Shown: positions 23,528-37,752 of the stretch, in pieces
Position numbering within the stretch: position 1 is the first letter of the stretch
Layout of the letters: every line of letters starts with the position of its first letter
Source of the DNA: Callipepla californica brunnescens
Taxonomy: Eukaryota > Chordata > Aves > Galliformes > Odontophoridae
Direction of reading: 5' to 3'
DNA length: 64,000 nt
Assembly: GCA_023055505.1 (NCBI GenBank)
Contig: JALIRH010000044.1
Span: 3,968,001 to 4,032,000, forward strand
The notes under the pieces: model-generated
Database searches by the model: none
Told to the model about the DNA's origin: nothing
What the model saw: the letters and a program-made list of their open reading frames with translations, nothing else
Position numbers and translations under genes: made by a program

Positions 23528-23952
23528 CAGATTCTAAGAACCACAAAACTACAGAATATTTGAAGGTAGGAGGACCACAGAAGAGCATCAAGTCTGTATC
23601 TCCCAGCTCAGACAGCTCAAGAAAGTATCCAGATGAGGTTTTAATATCTCCCAAGATGGAGACTCTGTGACCTGTCTGGATAACCTGCTCTGGCATTTGA
23701 TCATTGTTAGCAGAAAAAGGTTTTTCCTCATGTTTAAATGGAATTTCCCATACTTCAATTTGTGCCCCACTGCATCTTGTCCTGTCACTGGATACCTCTA
23801 AGGAGAGTCTAGTTTCATCTTTTTACTCCCTCCCATGAAGGAAGTTTTACATACTGATAAGTTTCCCAGGCCCATCTCAGGGCTAAAGTTAGACACTGGT
23901 CTCTCAGCTTCTGCCTTTAGGACAGGCATTCCAATTTCTTAATCATCTTGGC
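23528..23952 (-). mobile_element. CR1 LINE 3' fragment, older copy
   Basis: The reverse complement of a CR1 tail can be followed over about 420 bases: AACCACAAAACTACAGAATA near the start, GACTCTGTGACCTGTCTGGA, TTTTTCCTCATGTTTAAATG, CTTCAATTTGTGCCCCACTG, CTTGTCCTGTCACTGG, and the end near AATCATCTTGG. It is more diverged than the copies at 31.3 and 39.5 kb. Confidence 0.82.
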
Positions 23953-26900
23953 GGTATTAATATGCCAATGCAGACTAAGAGAGGATGAGATCCCTCCCAA
24001 CAGTTAAGTGTCTTTTGAAATTATGAGATGCAAAGTTTTGGCACCTCCTAGCATAAGACAGTTGCTGTTTTAACATCACTTATGCACTAATCAAGTCCTG
24101 AGAAGATAAGATAGAAGTTTAATAGAATATGCAGAGGCTGGAGTACCTCAGCTATAAGTCTTCACAGTATGTCAGTGATTAGCTCTACTTTAAAGGTAGT
24201 CTTGAATGCTTGGTGTCTTTTCTTTCACAACAGAGTTCTGTAGGTAACTCCTTCCTGCAGGAAGTAGGTGCCTGCTCAAAACTCATTCCCCTTTCTTCAC
24301 AGTACCAGATATACATGTATGCCTGAGGGACACTGGGCTTTTTGAGATCCTGCTCTGATTTTTACAGCTATTTAGCTTGCTCATTAAACCATTCAAAAAC
24401 AAAAACCAGAAGCCAGCCAAACTGCCCTGGAGCAGCACACCCCCAACCAGGCGGTGACACAATGGGCACTATACAGTAGCTGTACAGCACCCAGCTCATT
24501 ACACAATCTAACAATCAATGCAAGTTGCCTATGCTCCCTCCCCTCCCTACACTTACTCTTGAGAGATGACAATTCCTTCTCCTCCTTCCTGTTCAGCTCA
24601 GTTGGAAAGGGTCCCTTGTGATTGTAGGCTTTCCTTTCCCTTTACAATGCTGTAAAAGATCTCTTAACTACTTCTCTCATCACTCCCTTCATGGCTGAAG
24701 TAGATTTAGCCTAGGCAAAGCACCAGCTGCAGTACCTCTAGGTCAATTCAGTGCACCTAGCAATAGTTTCCAGGGCAGAAAAGACATGCTGTGATCTTGT
24801 TTAATGCCAACATCCTTGGATGCATGACAAGGACACGCATTGGAAATAATGAACATCAGGGAAATGTAGCTATAGCAACAGTAGCAGTCACAAAGCAAAT
24901 CCCCACCATGAGTGCATGGAAACTACTGTTACTGTCCAGACAGAAGTGCTGATAAAGCAGGAACTTAGACAACAGCATGCCTGGCCTGCAGTCTTGCCAC
25001 AACTAGCATTACACATGAAAGCATACCAATAACAGGGTCCCACATTCTTGGAAATGTCAGGTGAAACAACAAATCCAAAATTGTTGATTATTTGCAAGGA
25101 AATCCCAAATTTCACTCAGTTGGCTCCAGATTTTACTGCAAGTTTAGTACAAAGACATCAAAAGAGCCCTCTATTGATAATGCCGTCACAGCAGTAAAGG
25201 AGACAGACAGAGCTTCAGAAGAAAGAACAAAAATCAGTCTGTCACAGAGTAGTTCTGCTCACATCCCAATTATTTTCTCCACTGAAACTGGGCAAAACTT
25301 TTACTTGTGTACTCTACATAAAAACAACCAGTGCTTTCTGACTTTTGTTGGAATCCTAAGTTAAAATAATTGAATGGCTCTTGAGGAATTTTGACTTTCA
25401 GGAGATAAAAGAGAAATAAGCTTTTTTATTTTACTTGGAATATCACTATACACACTCTTTCAGAACTCCAGGGTTTCTCTGTTCACTGTATTTATAATTA
25501 GTTTCAAGTCAAGTTCCTTAATAATATCATGCCTTGTTTCCATTGTCTACTGTTTTGCCATCTTAGAGGACACACATGAGCCATGGGTAATACTTGCAGT
25601 GTCAAGGAATTACTCAAGGAAAAGCTGATATACAGCACAAAATATTCTTGATGTTTGCATTCTCCAGTAACTGTATATTTCCCTTCATTACTGTATGCGA
25701 GTCAGAGCATACATAGCAAACATCTGTCTCAGCTATTAGGAAATTTGTGATGCTTCATTACACAAAGCAGGTGTTTGATACAACTGAGTAATTTCCATTA
25801 CATGTCTGTGTCTCCTGGAAAGAGTACAACTCTGCTAATGTATCATTTCAACAAGTAGGAACAACATGGTTATTTCACAGCTAGAAATTCCATTAATACC
25901 TCCTAACTTGAACCATTTAGCACAGACTGAGCATCATGCCTTTCACTTGACAGCAATTTTAGATCAAAAGAACTAAAATTGTGCCCGTAGTCAGAATTCA
26001 GACAAAGCCTGGGTTGCAAGCAGCAGTGGGATGACCACACCTCTCAGCTCAATACAAATGCTTTACTCGTTCAGAGCAACATTGCTTTGGGCAATAACAG
26101 CTCTTTCCAGAGCAGCCCATGCCAGCTCCTGCTGAGATTTTCAATCTCATGAAGACTTCACCACCTACTCCCCCATCTCATCAACATTCACTTAAATCCC
26201 AAGCTGAGCGTGGGTGGCTGCTGGGTTATGTTCTCCTGCCAGACTTTGTCAGTAGCTTAAAAGGCCAGGTTAAATTAGTGAAGGACTCCTCCTGGGTACT
26301 TACATAATACTGGTTCGAGCTCAATCAAAGTATCTGGTGAAATTCAATTATCTCCTTAAAGCATTGAGAAGAACACAGAATAAGCCTGTAGCACCGCCAG
26401 GAAGAAAACACATTCAAACTACCCACTGTACAAAACTTTCCCCCTTTCCCTTTTGTCAACAGTTTTCTTGTCTTGGTTGTTTGGTTAACAGAGCAACACA
26501 TTCACACACCTGCTGCCATCATCCCGTTGCCGCTTCTGATAGTGTAGTGTGAATTCTAGTTTGTTGTAAAGTCCTTGAAAGATCCAAGGCACAGCTGTAC
26601 AATCTCCATGTGGTCAAGACTGCACTAGTCAAAGGCCTGTTAGCCCAGCTAAAGATATTACAGGCTTGGGCAGAAAGGAAAAGCTACTGTTCCCTACCAC
26701 TTCTATCCAAGTTACCTCAAAATCATTACAAAGATAGGGTCCTTAGGCTCATCACAGCATCATAACTGTGCCATGAATGCCTCAATATCAGCAAAACTCC
26801 TTAGCCAGCTGTAAATACTTCATCTTGTTATGTTAGAGGCCTAAAGCCCATCCAAGTAGCTTTAGGCTCATGCTGTGTGCTCACTGTGCCCATGTAAATA

Positions 26901-29894
26901 CCTGTTAATCAGACCAGCTCTCAGGAAAGGCCCTGTCTGTGTGCAGTTGTGTGTTTGTTTGAATGTGAGGCTAGGACTAACAGAGTATTAGGGGGAAGGA
27001 TGCTGACAATGACCTGTCAGAGGGGAAAATCATCCTGTGAGGATGTGCATGATGGGCCCACTGGAGTGAATTAGGTCACCTAGTGCTGTCACAAACAATA
27101 CGGCTGTAGCTCATACAGTGAATCGCAAGCAGCCTCCCATATGAATGTCTTCAGACCATTGGCTTTGCTAATAAGGTTACCAGCAATGATATTACATGCC
27201 ATAGCATCGCTGCAGAGGTGAGCTGGAATGGAAAGGAAGGCAGAGATTTGAGCTGAAAGCAGACAACCTGAAGCCTTAGAGTGAGGCTTTCCCCCACATA
27301 GGTAGGAGGAGATCTGCTTTGGACTTGACAGATTCTACCCTGAAAAAGCTGCTTTGTCCTGTAGACTAACTCCTTATTACTGAAGTACAAAATGGCAAAT
27401 GGACTCAACCAATGGTACGTAATTCTTTGAGCTTACCAGTGACTTTGAGGTCCCAGTTCAGGAATTTTCCAGAAGTTTTGAATTTTAGGAGCTCCTTTGC
27501 ATCCACATGCTGTATGGTAGTGGCTGGAATAGTAGCATAGCCTTCATGGCCACTTCCAGAAACTTTGACCATCATTTTACTGATTTCCTCCTTCTACATC
27601 CATCCTTTCCCATTAGAAAGTCCTAAAAAGGGATGGAGAAAAGAAGATATTGATTGGTAATATTTCAGACTGGTAACTCTTCAGTCTCTTTTCCCTTTAT
27701 CAAACATGTAAAAGATACTGGAAGAATAATTTATCTTTGTTCGTTAGTACTTGGTCCACCTTGTGAAGCTATAAGTATGTTGTGCGCACCTAGATCCAAA
27801 AAGTGCACTTGAAAAATGAGAGAGCGAAGGTAATAATGTTTATCTTTACAGAAATAAAAAGTTATGGGAAAAAAAAAAATGGGAAGGCTGACACATGTAC
27901 ATCTGCATGGAGAGCCAATAGGATAGTTAATTCTAACTACAGGCACATCTCTACTTTCCTTACCAGAATTAGCTTGAATTTGACATTAGTTTCACTATTT
28001 CTACCATTGCTCTCTTCAAGGATTTCAAGCCCTTGGATATCTAAACCATACAGTGTTCTATGTCTTCATTACAGCATTATGTTATTTTATTTTGTACACT
28101 TCAGATCTTGCAAATCAAATCAACAGAAATTGATCATGGCTGTGGTTTACCTGTTTCTTGTGGAAATATTTTTAAAACTGATCGATAAATAACCTGAAGC
28201 TGAGGGAAACTGTATATTTATTTTGAAAAACCCATTTTTGTTATTAATTAACTTTTTCTGCTAGAAAAAGAATATTTCATCAAAAGCTCTTGAAAATGTC
28301 TGCCATTGAATTTTCACTGTATTGCATATCCAAATCTCCTTTGGTTTATATTTTGTTGCTTTTTTCATAGTTGTAGGCCTGAGGGAATTCTTGTCTTGCA
28401 GAGCTTACACCACGGAGAGAACTGATGCAGATGGAAGCACGAGGCTTGTGATACTTCCAGTTCCCACCAGATGTCATCAAGCTCTCAAAGATCTCTGGAG
28501 CTCGAGCAGCAGAAGCCTCCTGCCCAAGTTCCAATCATAAACAGTGCTTTTCTCTGTAAAAGACAGCAGAGCACAACGGCTAACCTAAGCAGCTTAGGAC
28601 AGAGCCCTTACTTGTGTCAGTGGCTGAAGCACAGCTGAATTGATACTGAGCCAAAGCTGAGATGTTCTCACTGCTGTTGGGCAATTTGGTCCAAATGGAC
28701 TCAATCTCTGCTCCTCCTACTGAGGAAGGCTACCACCACTTCCTCTCTGTCCTCTACCTGAAATAGCTGGCAGAACAGACGGGAGTATAATAACATGCAC
28801 AACAAGGAAGTTTGTGTCACTGTGTGGTTCACTTCCGAGTTTTACTGAGTGCTGAGTACTGTGGTTTCTTGCACAGCAGAAATGCCTGAGGTCTCACTAC
28901 TCAAATATGTGTGCTCCCAAGAATGAACCAGCTTGCCAAGAGGCTCTCCTCAATGCATCCCAGTTGGCAGAATAGCACTCTGAAGACTGCCATTAGAAGA
29001 AATGTTCAGTCTCAAAGAGATTAGATGAGCAGACTAAATAGGATGAATTGAAGTTGACAAATATCCAAGATGTATGTTTGTGAATGAAGAGGCTGTACTG
29101 GAAATGAATGCATTTTAATGAGAGAAGAGAAGGAAATTCACCATGAATTGCAGACCTCTATTGTCCTGAAAAGGCATTGTTCCCCATAGCCTCAGAACAG
29201 ACACAAAAGGCACGCATTCCATGAGGTATTGTTGAGACTGGCTTGACAATGGCAGCTTGGGCCTGTATAGTACTTTTCATGGAGTGCCTCAAAATATTTC
29301 TCTCCTGAGAGGCTGGTAGCATTATCCCTGGCCTTTCACAGACACTGAAATACACTCTGAGACAAAATGACTTTGCCTCATGATGAACAGCTCACAGAGC
29401 TGGGAAAGTGAATCCTGGTCAGTATAGGTGAACGTCCAGCCTAGAGCCTCATTTCTGTAATGTCACTACTGGGGAAGCAAAGCCGCTAGTTTCTAGTGCA
29501 TCAGTGCTCCCAAATAATATTGTAATGAAGAGCTCTTTGTCCATAAAACTAGCAAAGCCTGTTTGTCCAGAGTAAATAGGAACCATGTGCACATTGCTCC
29601 ATGCAGCATGCACATCAGCCAGGGGCACATAGAATGGTCTTACTCCTTGGTGCCTAGGCAAGCTGACACCAGCCACAAGATGATTCAGACAGAAGGTAGG
29701 ACTTAATTGCCAGCCCTGAGACTCATCAGGTCATCCTAGTCTTGCCTCTTGTCTACCGCATTACATTTGCCTCCTGGCCTAACAACTCCAGTACCCAATC
29801 TACAGTCAGAATCTCCTCGCTGCTAAGGTGAGTTGTCAATAAGTTGTGGCTATCTGTTTAAAATAGGTCATAACTGCACATTGAACACACATAA

Positions 29895-29918
29895 ACTATT
29901 CATGGCTCCATGAATAGT
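29895..29918. repeat. Perfect inverted repeat, 11-base arms
   Basis: ACTATTCATGG, two bases, then CCATGAATAGT. A 24-base near-palindrome in otherwise unremarkable sequence. Confidence 0.9.
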
Positions 29919-30192
29919 AGCTCCAGTTATAATTGTCCTAGTTCTGCTTTGCAAGGAGCAGAGAGAAACTGTGGTCTCAGCCTGGGGTTTCTCTATTATT
30001 TTTCCTCCATCACCAAACATGATTTTTACTGTTATCACAAACTCCTCTCTTCTTCAGGAAATGTCTTTTTGACTGCAGCTGATCAATGACAGCATCAGAA
30101 CATTTCCAATGTTTCACCTCTGACAGAATAAACATTTCTCTATCTGCCATAAACAACTTGCTTTGACACAGGTACACAGAAATTGCCAACAT

Positions 30193-30729
30193 TCAAAAGG
30201 CCAAATAGACGCAGTAACCTCTCTCCTTCTGGTACTGAATCAAATCTCCCTTCTCTCCCTCCCATTGGCACTTTTTGTCATGCCTGTCCACGCCAACCCT
30301 ACATACACACATGAATAGAAAGTGACTATGGGAATTGCTACCTTGGAAGCATAAACCTCTGCCACTTATAGAACACTGCTGCTCTCCTCTGCAGACATGA
30401 TCGCAGCTGACACACTCAATTTGCTCACTCGACAGCCAGTCTTGATCAGTTTGTGATACAGTCCATGCTGCCGAGTCTCCACTGCTTGCAGTATTTAAAT
30501 TTGCTTGATTTAGTAATGCAGATTTAGTAATTTTGTACCTACTTGCATGGCAGTCAGGTCCGTGACCATGATGTTGACGTGAATTTGAAGGGTCATCTGA
30601 ACATTCTGGCTGTTGTTTTGTCACTAGTGGGAAATTCTCCATTGTTGGGGCTATTATTTGCCTTATCTTTGAAAGGAATTCAAGCCACATAGCAGAAGAA
30701 GGGAAGCAGAACTCTGATTCACTGAACAC
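30193..30729 (-). other. Unrecognised 178-codon open reading frame
   Basis: The longest open frame between 19 and 64 kb. The product would be rich in Cys, His, Ser and Gln (for example PECSDDPSNSRQHHGHGPDC) and has no domain, signal peptide or family I recognise. A frame of this length is expected occasionally by chance in 64 kb of AT-rich DNA. No flanking splice or promoter evidence was found. Confidence 0.15.
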
Positions 30730-31258
30730 TAACTTCTAATCTAAAATTATTTTACTTCTGAGCTTTTTCTTGATACAATTGTCTGCTCAAGATTGTCCTA
30801 TTTCTCATTTGTTAATTACATCTGGCCTTTTTATTTTTATTTTTTTCAATTAAAAAATAGATGAAGGGAAAAGAATTTAAAAAGAAATCAACAATGAATT
30901 TCAAAATGTATCTGAAAAGCCAAAACCTCTTTGGTTTCCCAAAATCAAAACAAAGCAGCAGAGGCCCCCAGGAAGAATTCTTGTTTTCAAGTAGTTCAAT
31001 AAGCAATTTGAGCCAGGGATGACTTTAATCCTTCTCTAAAAAAAGATTCCTTAGAGGGCAACTAAACTTGAATGGTTCTGCCACAGTGAATATTGTTTGA
31101 AAGAAATCTATTTCACATATCACTGCTATGTCATGCTCCCAGAATTAGGTGCACCTATCATGACTTGGGTTGAGTAAGTCAGGTCCTGCCTGTTGCCTGC
31201 TCTTACAACAATGGAAGCTTACAAAATGGAGTGCGAGTGATATTTTACATGTGCAGAC

Positions 31259-31502
31259 AGTGATAGGACAAGGGGAAATGGTTTTAAACTAAAAGAGGAG
31301 AAGTTTAAACTAGATGTAAGATGGAACTTTTTCAAGGATAGTGAGGCACTGGAACAGGTTGCCCAGACAAGTTGTGGATGCTGTATCCCTGGAGGCATTC
31401 AAGGCCACATTGGATGGGGCCCCGGGCAGCCCACAGCACGGGGTTTGGAACTGGATGATCTTTAAGGTCCCTTCCAACCCAAAACCACTCTATGATTCTA
31501 TG
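31259..31502 (+). mobile_element. CR1 LINE 3' fragment
   Basis: Plus-strand CR1 tail: TGATAGGACAAGGGGAAATG, AGGCACTGGAACAGGTTGCC, TGGAGGCATTCAAGGCCACA, GGTCCCTTCCAACCCAAAAC, ending CTATGATTCTATG. About 245 bases, 5'-truncated and well preserved. Confidence 0.95.
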
Positions 31503-32444
31503 TTCTCTGTTCAGATTTTAGCTCTGCTGCCTCTCCCAGCACAGAATAAAACATTTTGAACACTGACAGTCCCTCTATTGGCCATCATATCTGAAAGAGG
31601 ATCACTTCAACTGGGACATCTAGCGAACTCAAATTAGCTGCACAGTACTGGAAATGAGAAAGGCAGTGCTGAGAAATTAAGCCTAAGCACAGCTAGCTCC
31701 TTCCATGCCCCTGAAAGGGCTAGGGATGGGGGAGGGTGAGAATTTACTAGTTTCAAACTATCCTTATTAACTAGACATTTCATTTAAATTGTACTTAGCA
31801 CCTGTCTCCAATTACCTGGCTTCAAGGCCCATGTGTGACAGAAACTGGAGCTATGATTAAATCCATGCTTCATACTAGTGAGCCATTAAGCAGAATCAAG
31901 GCTCGCCGCTCCTTTGAAGGAGATCATTTATCTTCATTAGAAATGGCCATCCTTGATTGCCCTGACAGGAGCATCTCCCTGCAAGATAATAAAGCCTGTT
32001 ATTGTCGAGAGATAAAATAATGTATTGCAGCTCCCTGGAGAGTGATTTGTATTTATTAATGCTCTCACAAATTACTGTACCTTGATTAACATGTGACTGT
32101 GACAGGCAGCAGGGGTGTGCTGCTCATCACGGCCATTCATGCAGGCTACTGTCTCTCAAATTATGAGATAGTAACAGAATGTCAGGGAGCTGCCCCCTGC
32201 CCCTTAATGATGTCTCAGGTCTGTGAGGGCATAACGGACAGAGACTTAGCCAAGTAGTGAAAACCTGACTAATCACATCTCTGACTGGATATTAATCTTC
32301 AGTCTAGATACAGAAGACTACAAAAAAATCACCATCTTTACTAGTAATATAACACACCATATTCTCTTCCATTAATTCAGTGGTGGGGGAGCAGAAGAGA
32401 AAAGTAAATTGACTTATCAGAATCACTTGGGAAGCCATGAAAAA

Positions 32445-32472
32445 GGTGCAGAATTCAAGGTGCAGAATTCAA
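32445..32472 (+). repeat. Tandem 14-mer, two copies
   Basis: GGTGCAGAATTCAA occurs twice head to tail with no mismatch. Confidence 0.95.
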
Positions 32473-33008
32473 GTCTTTTGAATCTACCATTTGGAGCAAT
32501 GAAAACTATACAAAATCCACTGTACTTTTATGACAATCATAATGCCACATAATGTTCTACAATAGGCAAACCACCTCCAGAGACCTTGCAAATGGATGAC
32601 AGGAAGCATACAGAAGTAGAATAATAGCTGGAGAACCTAGTACAGGGGGACTGTTTATCCAGTCCTGGGATTTCAACTCTAGATCCCTTCCATCTAGCCC
32701 CTGTAATCCAGAGGTTCTAGTTTGAGACACCAACTAGTTCTGCCTGAAATAAGTTCATTCAGTATCCTGCCCTTAAGGTAATTTACAGCATGCCACAATG
32801 CCATTTCACTTTCTGAGGCAACACAGTGTCAGAAAATCACAACTCTGTGCCCTAGATCTGCTTTCATTTTGATATAGGTTGGTTTGTTTAGCATTAAAAT
32901 TAGTTAAGAACCAACATATTATTTTAGCAAAAGGAATTTATAAGTGATATTCTAAAACTTTCCATTTCAGCTTTAGTGTGCAAATAGTCTTCTTTCCTCA
33001 ATAATTCT

Positions 33009-33128
33009 GCACTGCTAACATAATAGAATACTTTTATCTTTTGTCCCAGTGATTTTGCCTTGCAAGAAGCACTGGAGTCACAATAGAATACTTTTATCTT
33101 TTGCCTCAAAATGTGCAAGGACATTTTC
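33009..33128 (+). repeat. 60-bp tandem duplication, partly diverged
   Basis: A 22-base word beginning AATAGAATACTTTTATCTTT is identical at 33,022-33,043 and 33,082-33,103. GCACTG also recurs at the same 60-base offset (33,009 and 33,069), so a whole 60-base unit was duplicated and the remainder has drifted. Confidence 0.75.
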
Positions 33129-36100
33129 CTCAGTTTCCACATAAATTGTTTTTAAAAGATGGCTCACTATGGCCTAATAAGCAATGGAAATCTTCCAAAC
33201 TGGGAAAAGTGGATGAAAGTGGATCAAATGCTTCACCGATTAATCTGATGGTGAAAAATAAGGAGAAGTGGGTGGGCACTTGACCACCCTAGATACCACT
33301 GAGCATGCCCAAAAGGACGGTAGCATGTATTTACGAGTCCTTAAAAAAGCATGAATATGTATACCAGTGTACTGCATATGCATGTCTTAACTGCTCAAAT
33401 GGAGAACCTGAACTCTAGGATGGCACGGCTGCTTGTCACATTGCCCTGTGCATATCGTGAGGCATAAAGGAGTGCTGCTTTCTAACATCACACCGGAGTT
33501 AGAGAGTTTTCTTCCCATATTTTAGATGACAATTTGTACTATCAAACTTCTGCTATTTCAGCCGAATTCAAACAGAGTGATTTGATCCTGTTCACTGCCA
33601 GTGGAAAAAGTTTAAAGAAGGCAAAAATTCTGAATAAATTCAGAAGGGGTACTACACTGACAGCTTCAGATGTAGCCAGCTCCTGTTTTTTCCTCTGTAT
33701 TTCTAAGTCAGAATTCTCTAGGGTAACACTGCCAGCTCTCCCTAAGACCAGAACCAAACTGAGCTACTGATACAAAACCAGAGACTTGCAAAAGCCATAA
33801 CCAGATTTATGTTCTAACTGCTCCAAAGCAAAGATGGGAATTGTCCAAGCAGACATGGTTTATAGCCAGTCATGGTGGCACTAGAAGACAAGGTTTGAAG
33901 GACCAGTGAATGTAACTGTGTCCGTGGGACGAGAAGAGGACATCATCATCCAAATGAGCACAATCAGTAACATTGCACAGCATATGAGAATTCTGGTCAT
34001 GCAAAACTGTACAACCCTGTCAGAGTACTTACACTGCTGTGGGACAGAACCTCCTAGTAGACACTTCACATGCCTGTCTGTAAGATAATTTTGGGGTCTG
34101 TAATAGAAGAAAGCACTTGCCTGCCAAAATAATTCAGTCTCTAAAGCTGAGAGACGCCCAAGAAAGAGAGAAGTAGTGGCCAGCAGGCTATATAAGTGAC
34201 TCTTTCAGACTGAAGCACCGTCACATTCTGCACTCTGCATCTCTTTAATTTTGACACATCATCACTCTTTAACACACACCTTGACAGCCCTTTGTTTAGA
34301 ACTTATTTGCTAGTGACTAATGTCACATGAAGAAGTAGGGAACTTCAGATTCTTCAAATGCCTCTTTTAAACTCTCTTCCATGAAGATATCTACAAAGCA
34401 CTGGGCAATGGTTAGACAGTTAAAAAGTCCTCACAGGTGTTTTTAAATACCCTACTGTGTCAGTTCACAAAGTTTGCTACAGCCACCTCTTCTGACTATG
34501 ATTCTCACTCACTAAATCTAGCAGCTCAGAAGCTTTTATTTTTGGTGATTAAATTGCCTTTTCACACTGCTCACAAAAACAGCCGCCATTCTCAAACTAC
34601 TGTTTATCACACAGATCCTGATTGTTTCACTCTCACCTTGTACATCTTTCCATGTTGTTCACTTAGCTGTTGTTTTACAACTGCTATAGAGATGTCATAT
34701 CAAACTACTTGCAGAATTTCCAGTGAAAGAGTTTCATTGCAATCTGATAACTAACTATTCACTCAACAATTAGCATTCGTTCACCTAATGCAGCACGTAC
34801 ATGTATTTGGTTGAACAGATATATTAAATAGTTTAAATATGTTGTCTCATAAATATATAATATTTATAATAATAGAAATTTCTGAAGTGAAATTTTCTAT
34901 AATCCTCTTGAAATGTAATGTTACCAAAGTGCCACCTAGTAATCCAGATCACTAAGACTGTCACTACTACAAATCTCATTGTTCTAAATACTAGCAGTAC
35001 AAATGTTATGGGAAGGCATACCTGAAAATGCATACTCAAAAGAATACAGACTGAGTATTCATATTGCATTTTACTCTATCGTCTGATCTCTCTGACACAA
35101 GAAAGGCAAACAACTGACAGGTCAGCAAGAAATCTGACTCACTCTCATGTAGTCTGTGAGTGCCTAAGAAAGAACAAGCCTTCTGCTCTCACAAGCTCTC
35201 TAGCTTCTTCATGATTTCCCATGGATGAAGTAAAGAGTTTTCTCTCTCTTGAATTGTGGCTGAACACCATTCATCAGAGGCGAGGTGATCTGGCAGAGGC
35301 ATATTCCTTGGGATGTAAGGTTCACATGGCTTTGTTAGCAACTATATCAGTAATAATGGGGTAGTGCTGCATATCTTCCACACCACAGAATTCTGGATTT
35401 TTCTCCTCTGACTTTGAAATCTTTAATTAGACCATTACACCAACCCTCTGTCATTTCCTTTCAGACCAAGAACATTTTGGTATCCTGTCCTATTATCTAC
35501 AAGACAAATGTGAGTAAGGGTCTTGATGATCAGATTCATAGCGCAAAAAACAGATGTGAGAGGCTGCAAAGTGTATACATTAAGAATAGTACTACAATAA
35601 CAACTTTAATCCCTTAATAAGGGCACTTTTTCAGGGTAAGGGAAGATAGATGGAGGGATTTTGCTGCTGTATTCAGAATCCCAAAGAATGCTCTTAAACT
35701 AACAAATGTAACCAATGTCACTGCATATTCATCTTCATAGTCCATGACACTTACTGCCATGAGCTGGCACAATTCTGTTTGGTAAACCTTCACATTCTGT
35801 GTGGATTTGGTTGGAAAAGCTTGCATGTGGCCAGTAACAAAGAACATGGATCCTAAATGGCTGATGGCTTGGCATGACGGTACTTCCCAGAGCTGGAGGA
35901 TGTTTGCTCATCCTGAGAACACCTAGGTCCTTCTAGGGGACAGGTTTGATTCCTCTCTGTGATCAGAAGCAGGATGCAAGAGGCTTGTTTTATCGTATTT
36001 AAATTCTGCCTTCAGATCCAGATGGAAACTGGAAAAGAAACATCATATTTCAGTAGCTGAGGCACTTGGTAAGTTTGGATTATATTTGGTACTGAAATAG

Positions 36101-36868
36101 TGGGAGGAAAGTGAGGAGGAGAGCTGGCAAAGAATTTTTTCCAGTTCCCAGCTAAAACTGGGTTATGAGAAGACATCTGCTTTCTTTTTTTCCCTTCTAA
36201 TCAAAGTTGTACACTTAACATGTATAACAGAATTTAGTGCCACTGATGTCCATGGCTGTTTGCTGACACTCTCTCCTACCCTTGGGATTCTTTGGCAAAT
36301 CAGCAATTGCACTCTGTTCTTCTCAGAGGCAGCACAGCTGCCAGAGAAGGCCACAAAAGCCTAGAACAGCACAATGGATTCCCCTCTTGATTTTACTTGA
36401 ATAAATCCAGGACTCTGGACTTACTCTAGACTGCCCCATGGTATGTCAGATTGGAATCTGGTTTGCAGTACCATCTACAAATTCCACCACAATGGGATGG
36501 AATGTTGAGCAAATAATGAAAGGTTGCGAGTACAGTACAAAGTGTTCTTGAGGAGATGTTTTACTAGAAGCTTAAAGGTGTAGGACACCTGATACACTGC
36601 TGAATAAGAGATCCAAGAGTATGCTGGAGGAAATAATCAAGTAGGATTTTATGCATGAAGCTTATATCAGAAGTCAGCATACTGATCAACCCAATTGCTC
36701 AGAACAGTAGGGCAAAATAAAGTGCTTTATGTGCCTTGAATTCCCATAGCAGAGTTATCATCAGCCCCCTCTGTACAAGTATACAAGGCCATGAGTGGAA
36801 GAGTTCTGTCTACGCAGTACGTTGCTCAGCACAGTAGGTCTGGCATAGGAAAGAAATAAGATATTCAT

Positions 36869-36891
36869 AAAAAAAAAAAAAAAAAAAAAAA
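36869..36891 (+). repeat. Poly(A) run (23)
   Basis: Uninterrupted A homopolymer. It could be the tail of a retrocopy, but the sequence upstream shows no open frame or known element, so it is called only as a simple repeat. Confidence 0.9.
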
Positions 36892-37737
36892 GTTGGTAAT
36901 GTGTAATAACCTTTTAGTATAGAAGAGAGGAATGCACAGCCCACTGTTTCCCCTTCAAGCGACAATCTGCTTCCAGCGAGACAATCTTCTCCTAGCCTTT
37001 GCCTCTTAAGATGGGCTGCAGCATGTCAGTCTACTCTTCTGAGGAGAGGATAGGGTAAAAATTGGGTAACTGTCTGTCTAGGTCAGACTTTACACATCTT
37101 ATATGAACCTGTGAAGATGGGACTGGTGGAATCATCCAATCCACCTGAGTCTGTCCTCTGCAGCTGTGGACAACCAAGGACAAACAGAGCTGGAAGATTC
37201 ATCCAGGCTCCTTTGCAGTATTTCCAGGACTTCCAGCATCTGTCTGGCCTGGAAAACCCCAGCCTGTCCTGTGGAGCATTAGCACAGTGCTTCCATTTCA
37301 GATTCCAACTGGAATGAAGGGCAATAGAGAGAACCACAAAAGAGAAGTGCTATTAATGAAAAAAGGACTATCTGAACCCTGCTTTTCCAAGAGGCCAAGA
37401 TGAGCTACAGAATCCATTTGTAAACTGGAGAGCCCAGAATTTGTATCTATTTGGGAGAAATACTGGCAGGTGTATCGCTGTGTGATGACACTATCAAATG
37501 GAAAGAAAATTAGTCCCATCAGGACTGAGATTTCAATTTTTTTGGGTGCTATGCAGACCCCGCCTTCCAAAATTTAGATAAAGATATGAAAGTGTAAAGG
37601 ATCTGATTCAATAGATGTTTGCACAGGAGATATCCAATTACAAAAAACCTTGGTCCCAATCATCTTTTAATCTTATAGTAAAACTACTGTCCTTTTTCCT
37701 GAATTCTAAGAACCACCAGGAAAACAAACAATCAAAA

Positions 37738-37752
37738 ACAACAACAACAACA
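37738..37752 (+). repeat. (ACA)n microsatellite
   Basis: Five trinucleotide units. Confidence 0.85.

Larger units (their letters stand above)
23953..31258. other. Intergenic, about 7.3 kb without a recognised gene
   Basis: I find no exon chain, RNA gene or clear transposon. The longest open frame is on the minus strand at 30,193-30,729 and is listed separately. A perfect 11-base inverted repeat lies at 29,895-29,918. Confidence 0.5.

Noticed and set aside
36869..36891. Poly(A) run as a retrocopy tail
   Set aside because: No open frame, no target-site duplication and no recognisable parent upstream.
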